The position numbers and the translations under genes were made by a program. Below are positions 27,302 through 37,213 of a stretch of 64,000 nt of DNA, one piece after another. Position 1 is the stretch's first letter. Each line of letters begins with the position of its first letter. The notes under the pieces are model-generated. The model had not been told where the DNA came from. It was given only the letters and a program-made list of their open reading frames with translations, and made no database searches. The stretch comes from Actibacterium lipolyticum. GTDB taxonomy: Bacteria; Pseudomonadota; Alphaproteobacteria; Rhodobacterales; Rhodobacteraceae. Location of the stretch: NCBI RefSeq assembly GCF_900184935.1, contig NZ_FXYE01000002.1, positions 62,001 through 126,000 of the forward strand, written 5' to 3'.

Positions 27302-28570
27302 ATGTCCATTCTGCAAATCGCGTCGCTGTTGATCGTGCTGGCCGCGGCCTTTGGTGCGATCAATTATTTCTTCCTGCGCCTGCCACAGGCGATTGGCATT
27401 TTGATCGTCGCCCTGTTGGCCTCTTTCGTCGCGATGGGCATTGATATGGCCTATCCAGCGCTGGAACTGGGCAGCACCCTTAGAAAACTGGTGCTAGAGA
27501 TCGATTTCTCGGACGCGCTGTTGGAAGGGATGTTGGGGCTTCTGCTGTTCGCCGGTGCGCTTCATGTGAAATTGGAAGAATTGCGCGCGCAGGCATGGGT
27601 GGTTTTGCTGATGGCAACCATCGGCGTGGGTCTTTCCGTTGCGGTTGTTGGCGTGGGCTTTTCTTGGCTGACGGGCATGCCGCTGATTATCGCGCTGGTG
27701 TTTGGCGCGATCATTTCCCCGACCGACCCTGTGGCCGTTCTGGGCGTCCTGCGCGAGGCGAACCTGCGCAAATCACTTGAAACCAAGATCGCCGGGGAAA
27801 GCCTGTTTAACGATGGTGTGGCCTATGTTGTATTCCTTGTGCTTGTCGGGCTGGCGTTCACTGGCGCGGCGGGCGACCACGGTGGTGGCCATGGCGACGA
27901 AAGCAAACTCGCCGCTGCGCTGACCCTATTCGTGCAAGAGGCCTTTGGCGGCGCGGCGCTTGGTGCTGTGTTGGGTTGGATCACCTTCCGCGTAATGCGC
28001 CGGATCGATGACTATACGCTTGAGGTGCTGATCACCCTTGCGCTGGCCTTTGGTGGGTACGAACTGGCGATTTTCCTGCATGTTTCGGCGCCTATTATGG
28101 CGGTGGTTGCCGGGCTTATGATCGGCCACGTCGGAATGAAATACGGGATGAGCGAACAGACCCGCGACTATGTCGATGCGTTCTGGAAGATGATCGACGA
28201 AATCCTGAATGCCGTGCTGTTCCTTCTGATCGGGATAGAGGTTTTCGCCATCGCCTTTGATACCACGTTTGTCATGGCTGGCGTCTTTTCCATCGCGCTT
28301 GGGCTGGTCGCGCGTTTGACCGCCGTGTCGGTGCCCATCTTGCTGATGCGCCCGTTCCGTTCATTCGGGCGCGACGTCATTCCGATCATGACTTGGGGCG
28401 GGTTGAAGGGCGGCATCTCTGTCGCGCTGGCCCTGTCCCTCCCCGAGAATGAGTGGAAACCGCTGATCCTGACGGCCACCTATGTTGTGGTGGTGTTTTC
28501 GATTATCGTTCAAGGGCTTACGATTGCCCCGCTGGCCAAACAACTTGGCCGCGAACCAGAGCTGAGGTAA
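27302..28570 (+). CDS. CPA1 family sodium/cation:proton antiporter (NhaP type)
   Basis: A 422-residue membrane protein with about 12 TM segments. The conserved ion-binding pair is visible: SPTDPVAVLG in one segment and GESLFNDGVAYVVF in the next, plus LLLFAGALHVKL near the N-terminus. It exports Na+ (or K+) in exchange for H+, useful in marine salinity. It lacks the RCK-like tail of the antiporter at 14.3 kb. The stop is 5 bp before zntB. Confidence 0.92.
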   Translation: MSILQIASLLIVLAAAFGAINYFFLRLPQAIGILIVALLASFVAMGIDMAYPALELGSTLRKLVLEIDFSDALLEGMLGLLLFAGALHVKLEELRAQAWVVLLMATIGVGLSVAVVGVGFSWLTGMPLIIALVFGAIISPTDPVAVLGVLREANLRKSLETKIAGESLFNDGVAYVVFLVLVGLAFTGAAGDHGGGHGDESKLAAALTLFVQEAFGGAALGAVLGWITFRVMRRIDDYTLEVLITLALAFGGYELAIFLHVSAPIMAVVAGLMIGHVGMKYGMSEQTRDYVDAFWKMIDEILNAVLFLLIGIEVFAIAFDTTFVMAGVFSIALGLVARLTAVSVPILLMRPFRSFGRDVIPIMTWGGLKGGISVALALSLPENEWKPLILTATYVVVVFSIIVQGLTIAPLAKQLGREPELR

Positions 28571-28574
28571 GACT

Positions 28575-29543
28575 GTGACGCGTTCTCTTAGCCCACTGGC
28601 GGCGTTTGATATTAACGAAGACGGCCGCGCCACGGCCATCACCGAAGCATGGCCAGACGCCAAGCCTGGCACAGGTGCCCGCTGGCGCTGGCTTCATCTG
28701 GAATTGAGTGACCCGAACATGGCCACTTGGGTTCAGGAACATCTGCCACCCGTTGCCGCAAACGCCTTGGTTCAGGCCGAAACCCGCCCCCGCTGCGATG
28801 CACATGACGGTGGGATCATCTTGAACCTGCGGGGCGTGAACATGAACCCCGGCCAAGAAACTGACGACATGGTGTCCCTGCGGCTGTGGGTGACGGACCG
28901 GTTGATCGTCAGCTCTCGGCTGCGCAAGATCTTCGCGGTTGATGAGATACGTAAAGAGGCAGTAGCGGGCACCGCCCCTGCCAGCCCCGACGCATTTCTG
29001 CAGCGCCTTGTCGAAGGGCTGACCGACCGGCTGGAGGCCGTGTCCCTATCGCTGGAAGATGCGACCGACGCGCTGGAAGATGCCATTCTTGAGGAGGATG
29101 ACCTGCAGGCCACTGCGCTGGCCCCAACCCGGCGCAAGGTTATTCGCATCCGTCGCTACGTCGGCCCGCAACGCGAGGCGCTGCATCGGCTCACGCAAAG
29201 CGATAACATTCTTGTCGGGCCACATTCACGCCAACTGCTGGCGGAATCTGCGAACCGGGCCACGCGCATCGTCGAAGAACTTGATTCCGTTTCTGCACGC
29301 CTGACAGCGCTGCAGGACCATCTGTATGCCGAACATTCCGCGCGCATGTCGCGCAACGGTTACGTTCTTTCCGTCGTCGCCGCGATCTTCCTTCCGCTTG
29401 GGTTTCTGACCGGACTTTTCGGAATGAATGTCGCGGGAATGCCCGGCACCGAATGGGCGCATGCATTCGCGGTGGTAAGCATGATCATGGCCCTGATCGG
29501 CGTCGGATTGTTCGCGTTATTCCGGGTTTTGAAATGGCTGTGA
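28575..29543 (+). CDS. zntB: Zinc transporter ZntB-like, CorA/MIT family
   Basis: A 322-residue protein with a large N-terminal cytoplasmic alpha/beta domain, a long helix and two C-terminal TM segments. The signature GMN is at residues 283-285 (LFGMNVAGMPG), the second TM follows, and the sequence ends in RVLKWL. ZntB proteins move Zn2+, or in some reports couple it to H+. It lies just before the Mur-type regulator but on a separate unit with a 75-bp gap. Confidence 0.88.
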   Translation: MTRSLSPLAAFDINEDGRATAITEAWPDAKPGTGARWRWLHLELSDPNMATWVQEHLPPVAANALVQAETRPRCDAHDGGIILNLRGVNMNPGQETDDMVSLRLWVTDRLIVSSRLRKIFAVDEIRKEAVAGTAPASPDAFLQRLVEGLTDRLEAVSLSLEDATDALEDAILEEDDLQATALAPTRRKVIRIRRYVGPQREALHRLTQSDNILVGPHSRQLLAESANRATRIVEELDSVSARLTALQDHLYAEHSARMSRNGYVLSVVAAIFLPLGFLTGLFGMNVAGMPGTEWAHAFAVVSMIMALIGVGLFALFRVLKWL

Positions 29544-29618
29544 CATCGGCTAAATCTATGGTGGAACTACCGGCTTGCTTCGCTTAAACCCCGCCGCACA
29601 ATCGACTAAGGGGCGACT

Positions 29619-30032
29619 ATGAAAGACACGATCATCTCTCGTTGCGAGGCAAAGAACCTGCGCATGACGGAACAACGCCGGGTCATTGCCCGCGTGTTGC
29701 AAGACAGTGATGATCACCCAGACGTCGAAGAACTGTATGGCCGCGCCTCGGTTGTGGACCCCAAGATTTCGATCGCGACGGTCTATCGCACCGTAAAGCT
29801 GTTCGAAGAGGCCGGCATTCTGGACAAGCTGGAATTCGGCGATGGCCGTGCCCGGTATGAGGATGCAGAGCGGGAACACCACGACCACCTGATCGATATG
29901 AATTCAGGCGAGGTGATCGAATTCGTCGACGCCGAGATTGAGGCGCTTCAGGAAAAGATCGCCGAAAAGCTGGGGTACAAGCTTAAGGGGCACAAGCTGG
30001 AACTTTACGGCGTGCCTTTGAAAAAGGGCTGA
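29619..30032 (+). CDS. mur: Fur family regulator, probably Mur (manganese uptake regulator)
   Basis: A 137-residue Fur-fold protein with a winged helix (residues 10-75, SIATVYRTVKLFEEAGI) and the metal-binding HHDHLID region (H87, H88, H90). The usual Fur CxxC zinc pair after this is replaced by MNSG, and only C9 remains. In Rhodobacterales such proteins are known as Mur, which senses Mn2+. The gene follows zntB, fitting a metal-homeostasis context, but the regulon is not visible here. Confidence 0.9.
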   Translation: MKDTIISRCEAKNLRMTEQRRVIARVLQDSDDHPDVEELYGRASVVDPKISIATVYRTVKLFEEAGILDKLEFGDGRARYEDAEREHHDHLIDMNSGEVIEFVDAEIEALQEKIAEKLGYKLKGHKLELYGVPLKKG

Positions 30033-30444
30033 CCGAACCGTTAGCGCTGTGTCGAATGTCATGCTACTTTGCACCGGGAGTCAACGTGACCCACTCGGGT
30101 ACGGTTTCAGAGAAGGTCTACTCGGAGCCTAGGATGTGCATTTAAATGCTGTGCGGCGTGCGCGCGCACCGCGGAAATTGCTCCAGAAGCGTGATTTTGC
30201 GCGCCGCAATGCAGCGTGAAAACCAGTCATTCATGCGCATCGCATTTTGGACGCAATGCTCAAGAAGCTAGTGGCGGGATAAACCAGCCCAGGGATTTTC
30301 TGCTTTCGCTTCCGCCGCGTCTTCTTGCAGTTACAGCGGTCATCTTCTGGCAGCCCTAGATTATAGCCGCTTTGGCTGGCCTGCGCAGCCTTTTCGCCTG
30401 TAGCTTTTGCAGTTTCTTTCAAAAGGCTTCACTTGATGAAATTG
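30033..30444. other. Gene-poor region after mur
   Basis: 412 bp without a supported gene. A 63-codon frame on the minus strand (30231-30422, TTG start, rich in Lys/Arg) has no family similarity I can see and no good ribosome site, so I do not call it. Two perfect 12-bp palindromes occur: GCATTTAAATGC at 30138-30149 and GTGCGCGCGCAC at 30158-30169. It may hold the 3' untranslated end and terminator of the large minus-strand gene. Confidence 0.4.
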
Positions 30445-33384
30445 CTAAGCGGATGCTTCTGCGTCTGACCGCTCTCTCCAGAGGGAGCGATCGACGACCT
30501 TTGACATAACTGGTGTATCAAGTGTTCGACCAAGGAATTGAGCGATCTGGTCCGCCGCGTTAAGCGGATCCGCAATGACATCTCGGTGGCGCAAACGTAG
30601 AACCTCCACATTGTGCGCTGTGAACAGAATATCTAGACGCTCTAGCTGTTCGGTATACATCTTTGCCATGGCGTCCGCCTTCATGTCGGCACCGGTTTTA
30701 TCCAGCCTCCCCAACATTCTGGTTTGCGAGGTTACAATCTCGCCAACATCGCGCTGCATCAGAATAACCTTATAGTTGGGTCCTTGCGGCATGCGGTGCA
30801 TGAGAGGCGCCACTACTTTGAGTGCTTTCCCTTCGGCCTTATTCAGCCACGTATTATCGGTGCTTAGACCTTTGACAGGCTCATATTCCAGATACCCCAG
30901 CGGGTTGTTCTCGTCGGCTGGCCGCGTGTCATCGCTTAGGATCGGAATGCCACCTGCGGCGAGCATTTGCATCGCCATCGATGTACCCGAGCGTGGCAGC
31001 CCAGAGACAATGATCGTCTGCTTGCTTGTATCAAAACCGCCAATGTCTTGGGGGACGTTCAGCAGCATTGGCACTAGCTTGGGATCGAGTGGCCACTTTG
31101 GAAGCTCTGCATCCAGATCAATCTCGGGAAGATCAGGAAGCTCTAACTTGGGTGCCTCATCTATTTGCTTGCGCCGCGCCATGCGAATAGCCCGCGCTTG
31201 TGCGCGGTGCAGCAGCGACGCATCATTGTTACCCAAGACGCGGCGATAAATCACAGATAGCAAGACATGCGCTTCGGGAAAGTTGGGATTTTGCGACAGT
31301 GCAACGTTCAGCGCCTGCACAGCATCCGCTGCCTTGCCTTGTTTGTGCATGGCCAGTGCTGCGTAGTAATGCGCGGGGGCAGATGCAAACTTGAGGCCAA
31401 TGGCAGTCTTAGCACAGCGCAACGCGTTATCTGCATCATCGTTGCGCAAGTAGGCACGACACAACCCCAAAAATGCCGTAGGGCTCTCTCTGTCCAACAC
31501 CAGAGCGGCTTCAAAACTGCTAATGGCTTTGTCAAAATCACCTAGGCTCAGAAAGGCGTTCCCGCGTTGGATGCAGAAGTTAGGCGATTTGAACTGACCG
31601 TCTTGCACCCGGGCTAAATGTTCCATCGCTAAGGTCGGATTTCTGCGGGATAGTGCAATGTTGGCGGATAGATTTTCCAAAATAGCCGGGTTGCCATGTG
31701 CAATGGCTGACAAACGCTTAAGAACATCGCGTTCTTGTGGGGTCATCAAGATAGGCGCCGGTTTATCTGGCGCATCATCGTCGACGTCTTTTACTGCGAC
31801 TGCCAATTCTACACGTGTCGCTTCGTCGAGGTTGTCTGCATCTGGGTCAAGTGCGGCACGGCGCGCTTTGACCTTCTCCTCGAACTGTTCGACGCTGGCG
31901 CTTGCGTGCTTTGCGGCCTGCTGCCAGTTGCGCGATAAGTGATCGACCACTTGCGCCGCGGCATCAATTTGCTCGGATGCCTGAAGGCACAGCGCAAGCC
32001 GTAGCCCAAACCGGAACTCCAATGGATAGGTTCGGTACAATTCGGATAACAGTTCTGCGGCTTTGGGGTGCATACCGGCATCCATGTAGGACAAGGCCAG
32101 GTTATAGCTCTGCTCTCGCTTGGCGTCTGCGACAGCAACCGTCGTGTCGTCATCAGGTCGGTCGATATAGCCAAGGGCGACGAGTTGTTCGAGGTTCTCG
32201 CGCTGCTCATCCGCGTCCATCTCGATTTCATCGCGCGCACGGCCCGCGTCGCCTGCAACGTCGTCCCAGCTTGGGATGCTTCGAACGTCAGGCGCGGCTT
32301 CAAAAGCCTGTACCAGCGTCCGGCCGTCCATGTCGTCGCCAACTGGCAAGCCCAGCAACGTCAGGATCGTGGGGGTGATATCAAGCAGGTTGGCCCCGTC
32401 GATCCGGTGATCAGTTTTGATGCCAGGGCCCGCCAACACAAAGATACCTTGGTCGCGGTGTTCAACCGCAGGGCCTGCAGGTTCCATCGGCATTTGTTGC
32501 GGGCGCAAATGATCTGGGTGGAAACCGTGATCAGAGATCAACATGACGGTCGTGTCTTCACCCGCCAGTTCCAACAATCGGCCAAGCATCTGGTCGTGGT
32601 AAATGTACCCCCCCGTGACCACTTGGTGATACAGTCTAAAATCTGCGTCCGACACAATATCTTGCTTGGGTGGGTGGTACTTCATAAAGGCGTGGCAAAA
32701 GTGGTCGATGGCATCAAAATAGACGGCCATAAAATCCCACGGCTCTGTGACCATCAGATGTGTTGCCGCTCCTTGAATAGAGGTCGCGTCGGACACGATC
32801 CTGGCTACGCTTTTGATCCGTTGATCCTTGTCCTGATCAATCTCATCACCATACGGCAGGAACATCGCCAGATCTTGCCCTGTCAGCTCGTTTGGATGCC
32901 AGCGCAGCTCTTCTAACTCATCGTTCAGCCGTTCGGGATGCACAGTCCCAGGCAACATCGGCCAGTCAGCGCTGCCGTCCTTGGGCGCTGATTGGTACAG
33001 GTTCGACACCATCACACCATTAATCGGCTCTGCGGGATTACTGGGCCACCACCCAACAATATTGGATTTCAGCCCTTGCAGCGTCGCGATATTCCAGATC
33101 GCATTGGTCTTACGCGCAAAGGAGGTGATGGGCCGCACGGATTTACCATCCGGTGTCGGCTCTGTGAACCCATGCACACCGTGCTTATACGGGCGCTTGC
33201 CCGTCGCAATCGAACTCCACAGCATCGGCGATAACACAGGCGAAAGCGTGGCGAGGTTGCCAGCAGTCCCGCGATTGACCAAAGCGTTCAGGTTGGGCAT
33301 CAAACCCGCATCCATCAACGGATTAATCACCTTCCAGTCGGCAGCATCCCAACCGATCAAAAGCACCTTGTTGCGCTGTGTCAT
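30445..33384 (-). CDS. Alkaline-phosphatase-superfamily hydrolase, TPR and sulfotransferase fusion
   Basis: A 979-residue, apparently cytoplasmic protein (no signal peptide or TM). Residues 1-360: type I phosphodiesterase/alkaline phosphatase fold, with metal ligand D13 (GWDAAD), probable nucleophile S52 (SPVLSPMLWSSIATGKRP), D224/D227/H228 (FDAIDHFCHAF), D285/H286 (ISDHGFHPDH) and H309. Residues 420-730: several TPR-like units (for example NAFLSLGDFDKAISSFEAALVL). Residues 785-979: sulfotransferase domain with the PAPS loop GLPRSGTSMA at 795-804. The start 3' of a hairpin has AAGGAA as ribosome site. The substrate is unknown; the gene upstream encodes a VPLPA-CTERM protein. Confidence 0.85.
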   Translation of the reverse strand: MTQRNKVLLIGWDAADWKVINPLMDAGLMPNLNALVNRGTAGNLATLSPVLSPMLWSSIATGKRPYKHGVHGFTEPTPDGKSVRPITSFARKTNAIWNIATLQGLKSNIVGWWPSNPAEPINGVMVSNLYQSAPKDGSADWPMLPGTVHPERLNDELEELRWHPNELTGQDLAMFLPYGDEIDQDKDQRIKSVARIVSDATSIQGAATHLMVTEPWDFMAVYFDAIDHFCHAFMKYHPPKQDIVSDADFRLYHQVVTGGYIYHDQMLGRLLELAGEDTTVMLISDHGFHPDHLRPQQMPMEPAGPAVEHRDQGIFVLAGPGIKTDHRIDGANLLDITPTILTLLGLPVGDDMDGRTLVQAFEAAPDVRSIPSWDDVAGDAGRARDEIEMDADEQRENLEQLVALGYIDRPDDDTTVAVADAKREQSYNLALSYMDAGMHPKAAELLSELYRTYPLEFRFGLRLALCLQASEQIDAAAQVVDHLSRNWQQAAKHASASVEQFEEKVKARRAALDPDADNLDEATRVELAVAVKDVDDDAPDKPAPILMTPQERDVLKRLSAIAHGNPAILENLSANIALSRRNPTLAMEHLARVQDGQFKSPNFCIQRGNAFLSLGDFDKAISSFEAALVLDRESPTAFLGLCRAYLRNDDADNALRCAKTAIGLKFASAPAHYYAALAMHKQGKAADAVQALNVALSQNPNFPEAHVLLSVIYRRVLGNNDASLLHRAQARAIRMARRKQIDEAPKLELPDLPEIDLDAELPKWPLDPKLVPMLLNVPQDIGGFDTSKQTIIVSGLPRSGTSMAMQMLAAGGIPILSDDTRPADENNPLGYLEYEPVKGLSTDNTWLNKAEGKALKVVAPLMHRMPQGPNYKVILMQRDVGEIVTSQTRMLGRLDKTGADMKADAMAKMYTEQLERLDILFTAHNVEVLRLRHRDVIADPLNAADQIAQFLGRTLDTPVMSKVVDRSLWRERSDAEASA

Positions 33385-33401
33385 TCATCTAATTCCTTCA
33401 T

Positions 33402-33434
33402 AAAAAACGGCACCCAAAAGGATGCCGCTTTTTG
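33402..33434 (-). terminator. Terminator/attenuator before the phosphatase-sulfotransferase gene
   Basis: An 8-bp stem (CGGCACCC and GGATGCCG, one mismatch) with an AAAA loop at 33408-33427, flanked by A6 and T5 runs. On the minus strand this is a good intrinsic terminator, directly after the VPLPA-CTERM gene and only 18 bp before the start codon of the large gene. Readthrough would set the level of the latter. Confidence 0.75.
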
Positions 33435-33458
33435 TATAACATTCAGCTGTCACGAAAA

Positions 33459-34118
33459 TTAGGCCGCTTGCAGTTCTTTCCGGCGACGACGGATGCCCGC
33501 AGCGCCCATAGCCAACAGGCCGGTGCCCAACAGTGGCAGTGCAGCAGGGCCTGGAACGGCACTGATCGCCTCAGTCTGACCGACATTGATCGCGCCGCCC
33601 GTGACATTGTTAAGGTAGCCTGTCACGAAGCTAGTGCCGCTATCATATGAGGTACCAAAATCATACAAGACCCAGCCGAATTTACCGTCGTCAGACGAGA
33701 AGCCAAAGTATGTTTTTCCACCTCGAGGCTCGTTAACAGAGCGTGTGTCGAGCAACGCGCCGTCTACGGCATCGCCAAGGTTAAGTTCAGCGAAGGTCAT
33801 CCCACCATGGACATCGAGCCTTTTACTTACAAACGTGGTAAAACTGAAATAGGTATATACTCTGGAGCCGTAACTGAATCTAAACGTGCTTGTAGACTGA
33901 AAGAAATAGTTGGATACACTAAATGATCCCGCGACTTGGCCGCCACCACTTGTTTGAGGGGAGACACGTCGAAAAGTAAAAGTGCCAAATGATGCTGGTG
34001 AAAACGAAAGTTCAACGATAGCGGCATCCGCGCTGGACGCGGCGCCCATGCTAGCGAGTGCTGCACCAAAGCCAGTTACAGCGACTTTCTTTGCGGTCAA
34101 AGATTGTGCGTGTGCCAT
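33459..34118 (-). CDS. VPLPA-CTERM (PEP-CTERM-like) secreted protein
   Basis: A 219-residue protein. The signal peptide (residues 1-32) ends ASSADAA. The mature part is rich in Ser, Phe, Tyr and Gly with no Cys, typical of a surface beta-sandwich. The C-terminus (188-219) is the tripartite sorting signal: VPGPAALP, a hydrophobic span, then RRRRKE. Such proteins are processed by an exosortase (not in this window) and anchored or released at the surface. GGGGAGGGG precedes the ATG. Its role is unknown. Confidence 0.85.
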   Translation of the reverse strand: MAHAQSLTAKKVAVTGFGAALASMGAASSADAAIVELSFSPASFGTFTFRRVSPQTSGGGQVAGSFSVSNYFFQSTSTFRFSYGSRVYTYFSFTTFVSKRLDVHGGMTFAELNLGDAVDGALLDTRSVNEPRGGKTYFGFSSDDGKFGWVLYDFGTSYDSGTSFVTGYLNNVTGGAINVGQTEAISAVPGPAALPLLGTGLLAMGAAGIRRRRKELQAA

Positions 34119-34161
34119 ATTAAAAAGTTCCCCTCCCCAAAATACAAAATTATTTCGGGAA

Positions 34162-34190
34162 TTTAGACGCGAGTTTACACATTGAGTCAA
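34162..34190 (-). promoter_or_regulatory. Putative sigma70 promoter of VPLPA-CTERM gene
   Basis: On the minus strand TTGACT (34190-34185) and TCTAAA (34167-34162) are 17 bp apart, giving a leader of about 40 bases before ATG 34118. Confidence 0.6.
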
Positions 34191-34711
34191 ATTATTGATT
34201 GAAATTAGACACTTTGCAGGCAGATTTCCTCAATTTGAGACAGCCCATCGCGCACAATGCTGCGATTCCAGCGCTATTGTATCGAAATTGCGGGCAATGA
34301 CTGACTGATCCATGCGGTGTCGGCGGAGAGATCGATTAACCTTCTAGTTGGAAGTCCCTGCAGCGAAGTACAGTTTGAGTTTGGAGCCTGATCCCAGTTT
34401 TCAATGGCTGCTTCGGTGACATGCGCTACATCGCAGCGATAATCCTGCTGCAGTTGTGAGTAATTGCTGCGTGAGCAAAAGCCGCGACTGCACAAGGCAG
34501 CTTCGTCCCGCAAAGGCGACATTACACCAGAGATGCCCAGCGTCTGGGTCATGGATGCCTGCCCCCGATGATCTGGTTAAAAAAAATTGCACACCTCAAA
34601 GCCAAGTTTCGCCGCGCTCCACAAGCCCGGAAAATTCGCCGCCCTCCGATTGCCCCTTTTGCTTTTTGAGCAGCCGGTCTAAGGCGATTGGGTAATCAAA
34701 GGCAGGTGCGC
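34191..34711. other. Gene-poor region before DMT transporter
   Basis: 521 bp without a supported gene. A 92-codon minus-strand frame (34274-34552) has no recognised family and I do not call it. The part nearest the DMT gene includes an A-rich run at about 34580. It may be a decayed gene or the edge of an inserted block. Confidence 0.4.
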
Positions 34712-35587
34712 ATGGACAACTTTCGCGGCATTCTATTGATGGTCGCCGCGATGGCGGCCTTCGCGGTCGAAGATATGTTTGTCAAACATGTCAGTGGGCC
34801 CCTGCCAATCGGTCAGATCTTGGCAATTTTGGGTGCTGCAGGCGGGCTTATCTTTGCGCTGATGGCAATGCACCGGGGTACGCGACTTTTATCGCGCGAC
34901 CTTCTGACCCTGCCGGTCATCCTGCGCAACCTAGGAGAGGTCCTCGGAACCTTGGGCTTTGTCACCGCTGTGGCGCTGACCCCGCTTTCCAGTGCGTCGG
35001 CGATTTTGCAAGCGACACCTCTGGCCGTCACACTGGGGGCTGCGCTGTTCTTGGGTGAAAAAGTCGGCTGGCGCAGATGGAGCGCGATTTGCGTGGGCTT
35101 CTTGGGTGTTCTTCTGATCATCCAGCCGGGATTGGATGGGTTCGAACCCGCGTCCCTATTTGCCGTGCAAGGGGTGGTCGGGCTGGCCATCCGCGATGTG
35201 GCAACACGCGCCTGCCCGCGCAGCATCACATCGATGCAACTGTCTGCCTATGGCTTTTTGTCGCTTGTCCCTATCGGATTGGTGATGATGTATGTCGCGA
35301 CTCCGGCGCAGCCAATCGACGGCATCACAGGCCTGCGCCTTTGCGGTGCCTTGGTGTTTGGCGTTGCAGGGTATTATGCCATCGTCGAAGCCATGCGCAT
35401 CGGCGAGGTTTCGGTGATCACCCCCTTCCGCTACACCCGGCTTTTGTTCGCCCTTATCATCGGCATCGTCATCTTTGGTGAACGCCCCGATGCATGGACC
35501 CTTGCCGGCGCTGCGGTCATCATTGGGTCCGGGCTTTATACCTTCGCACGCGAGCGGGCTCTTTCATCCCGCAACAAGGGGCGCTAG
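34712..35587 (+). CDS. DMT superfamily (EamA) transporter
   Basis: A 291-residue protein with ten TM segments in two EamA repeats. It opens MDNFRGILLMVAAMAAFAVEDMFVKH, and a TPLSSASAILQATPLAV stretch is conserved in the family. Substrate unknown. The ATG at 34712 is preferred over one at 34688. It lies 42 bp before eno. Confidence 0.87.
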   Translation: MDNFRGILLMVAAMAAFAVEDMFVKHVSGPLPIGQILAILGAAGGLIFALMAMHRGTRLLSRDLLTLPVILRNLGEVLGTLGFVTAVALTPLSSASAILQATPLAVTLGAALFLGEKVGWRRWSAICVGFLGVLLIIQPGLDGFEPASLFAVQGVVGLAIRDVATRACPRSITSMQLSAYGFLSLVPIGLVMMYVATPAQPIDGITGLRLCGALVFGVAGYYAIVEAMRIGEVSVITPFRYTRLLFALIIGIVIFGERPDAWTLAGAAVIIGSGLYTFARERALSSRNKGR

Positions 35588-36903
<1,316 letters not shown>

Positions 36904-36904
<1 letters not shown>

Positions 36905-37125
36905 TGCTCAAAGACCGCATTACACCAAACCTGATGGTGGCCTGTATCAAGGCCGCCATCATTCTAATCCCATCATATCTGGCGGCCTATTTGACGGATA
37001 AGATGGTGTATGTCGTTCCGACACTCGCGGCGGCTGGCATGTTTGCAGCCACCGTAGAAAAGCGGGATATGAACCGCCTTTTAGACGAAGATGGCGAAGG
37101 CAATGATGATGTAGTTGATGGCTAG
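36904..37125 (+). CDS. Small hypothetical membrane protein after eno
   Basis: A 73-residue protein with two hydrophobic segments (about residues 8-30 and 33-49) and an acidic C-terminus. Its ATG overlaps the eno stop (TAATG), which argues for real, coupled translation. No family is recognised. Confidence 0.55.
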
Positions 37126-37213
37126 CTCCCCTCACTGTTGTGCGACAGCAACATGCGAACAAATCGCCGGCCAAAGCTTTGAAAACACCAGTCGCGCCGC
37201 CCATCTTTGACTG

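Noticed and set aside
30231-30422. 63-codon minus-strand frame rich in Lys/Arg/Cys
   Set aside because: TTG start, no ribosome site and no recognised family; kept only as a note for the gene-poor region.
34274-34552. 92-codon minus-strand frame in gene-poor region
   Set aside because: No family recognised and no clear ribosome-binding site; could be decayed coding DNA but cannot be supported.
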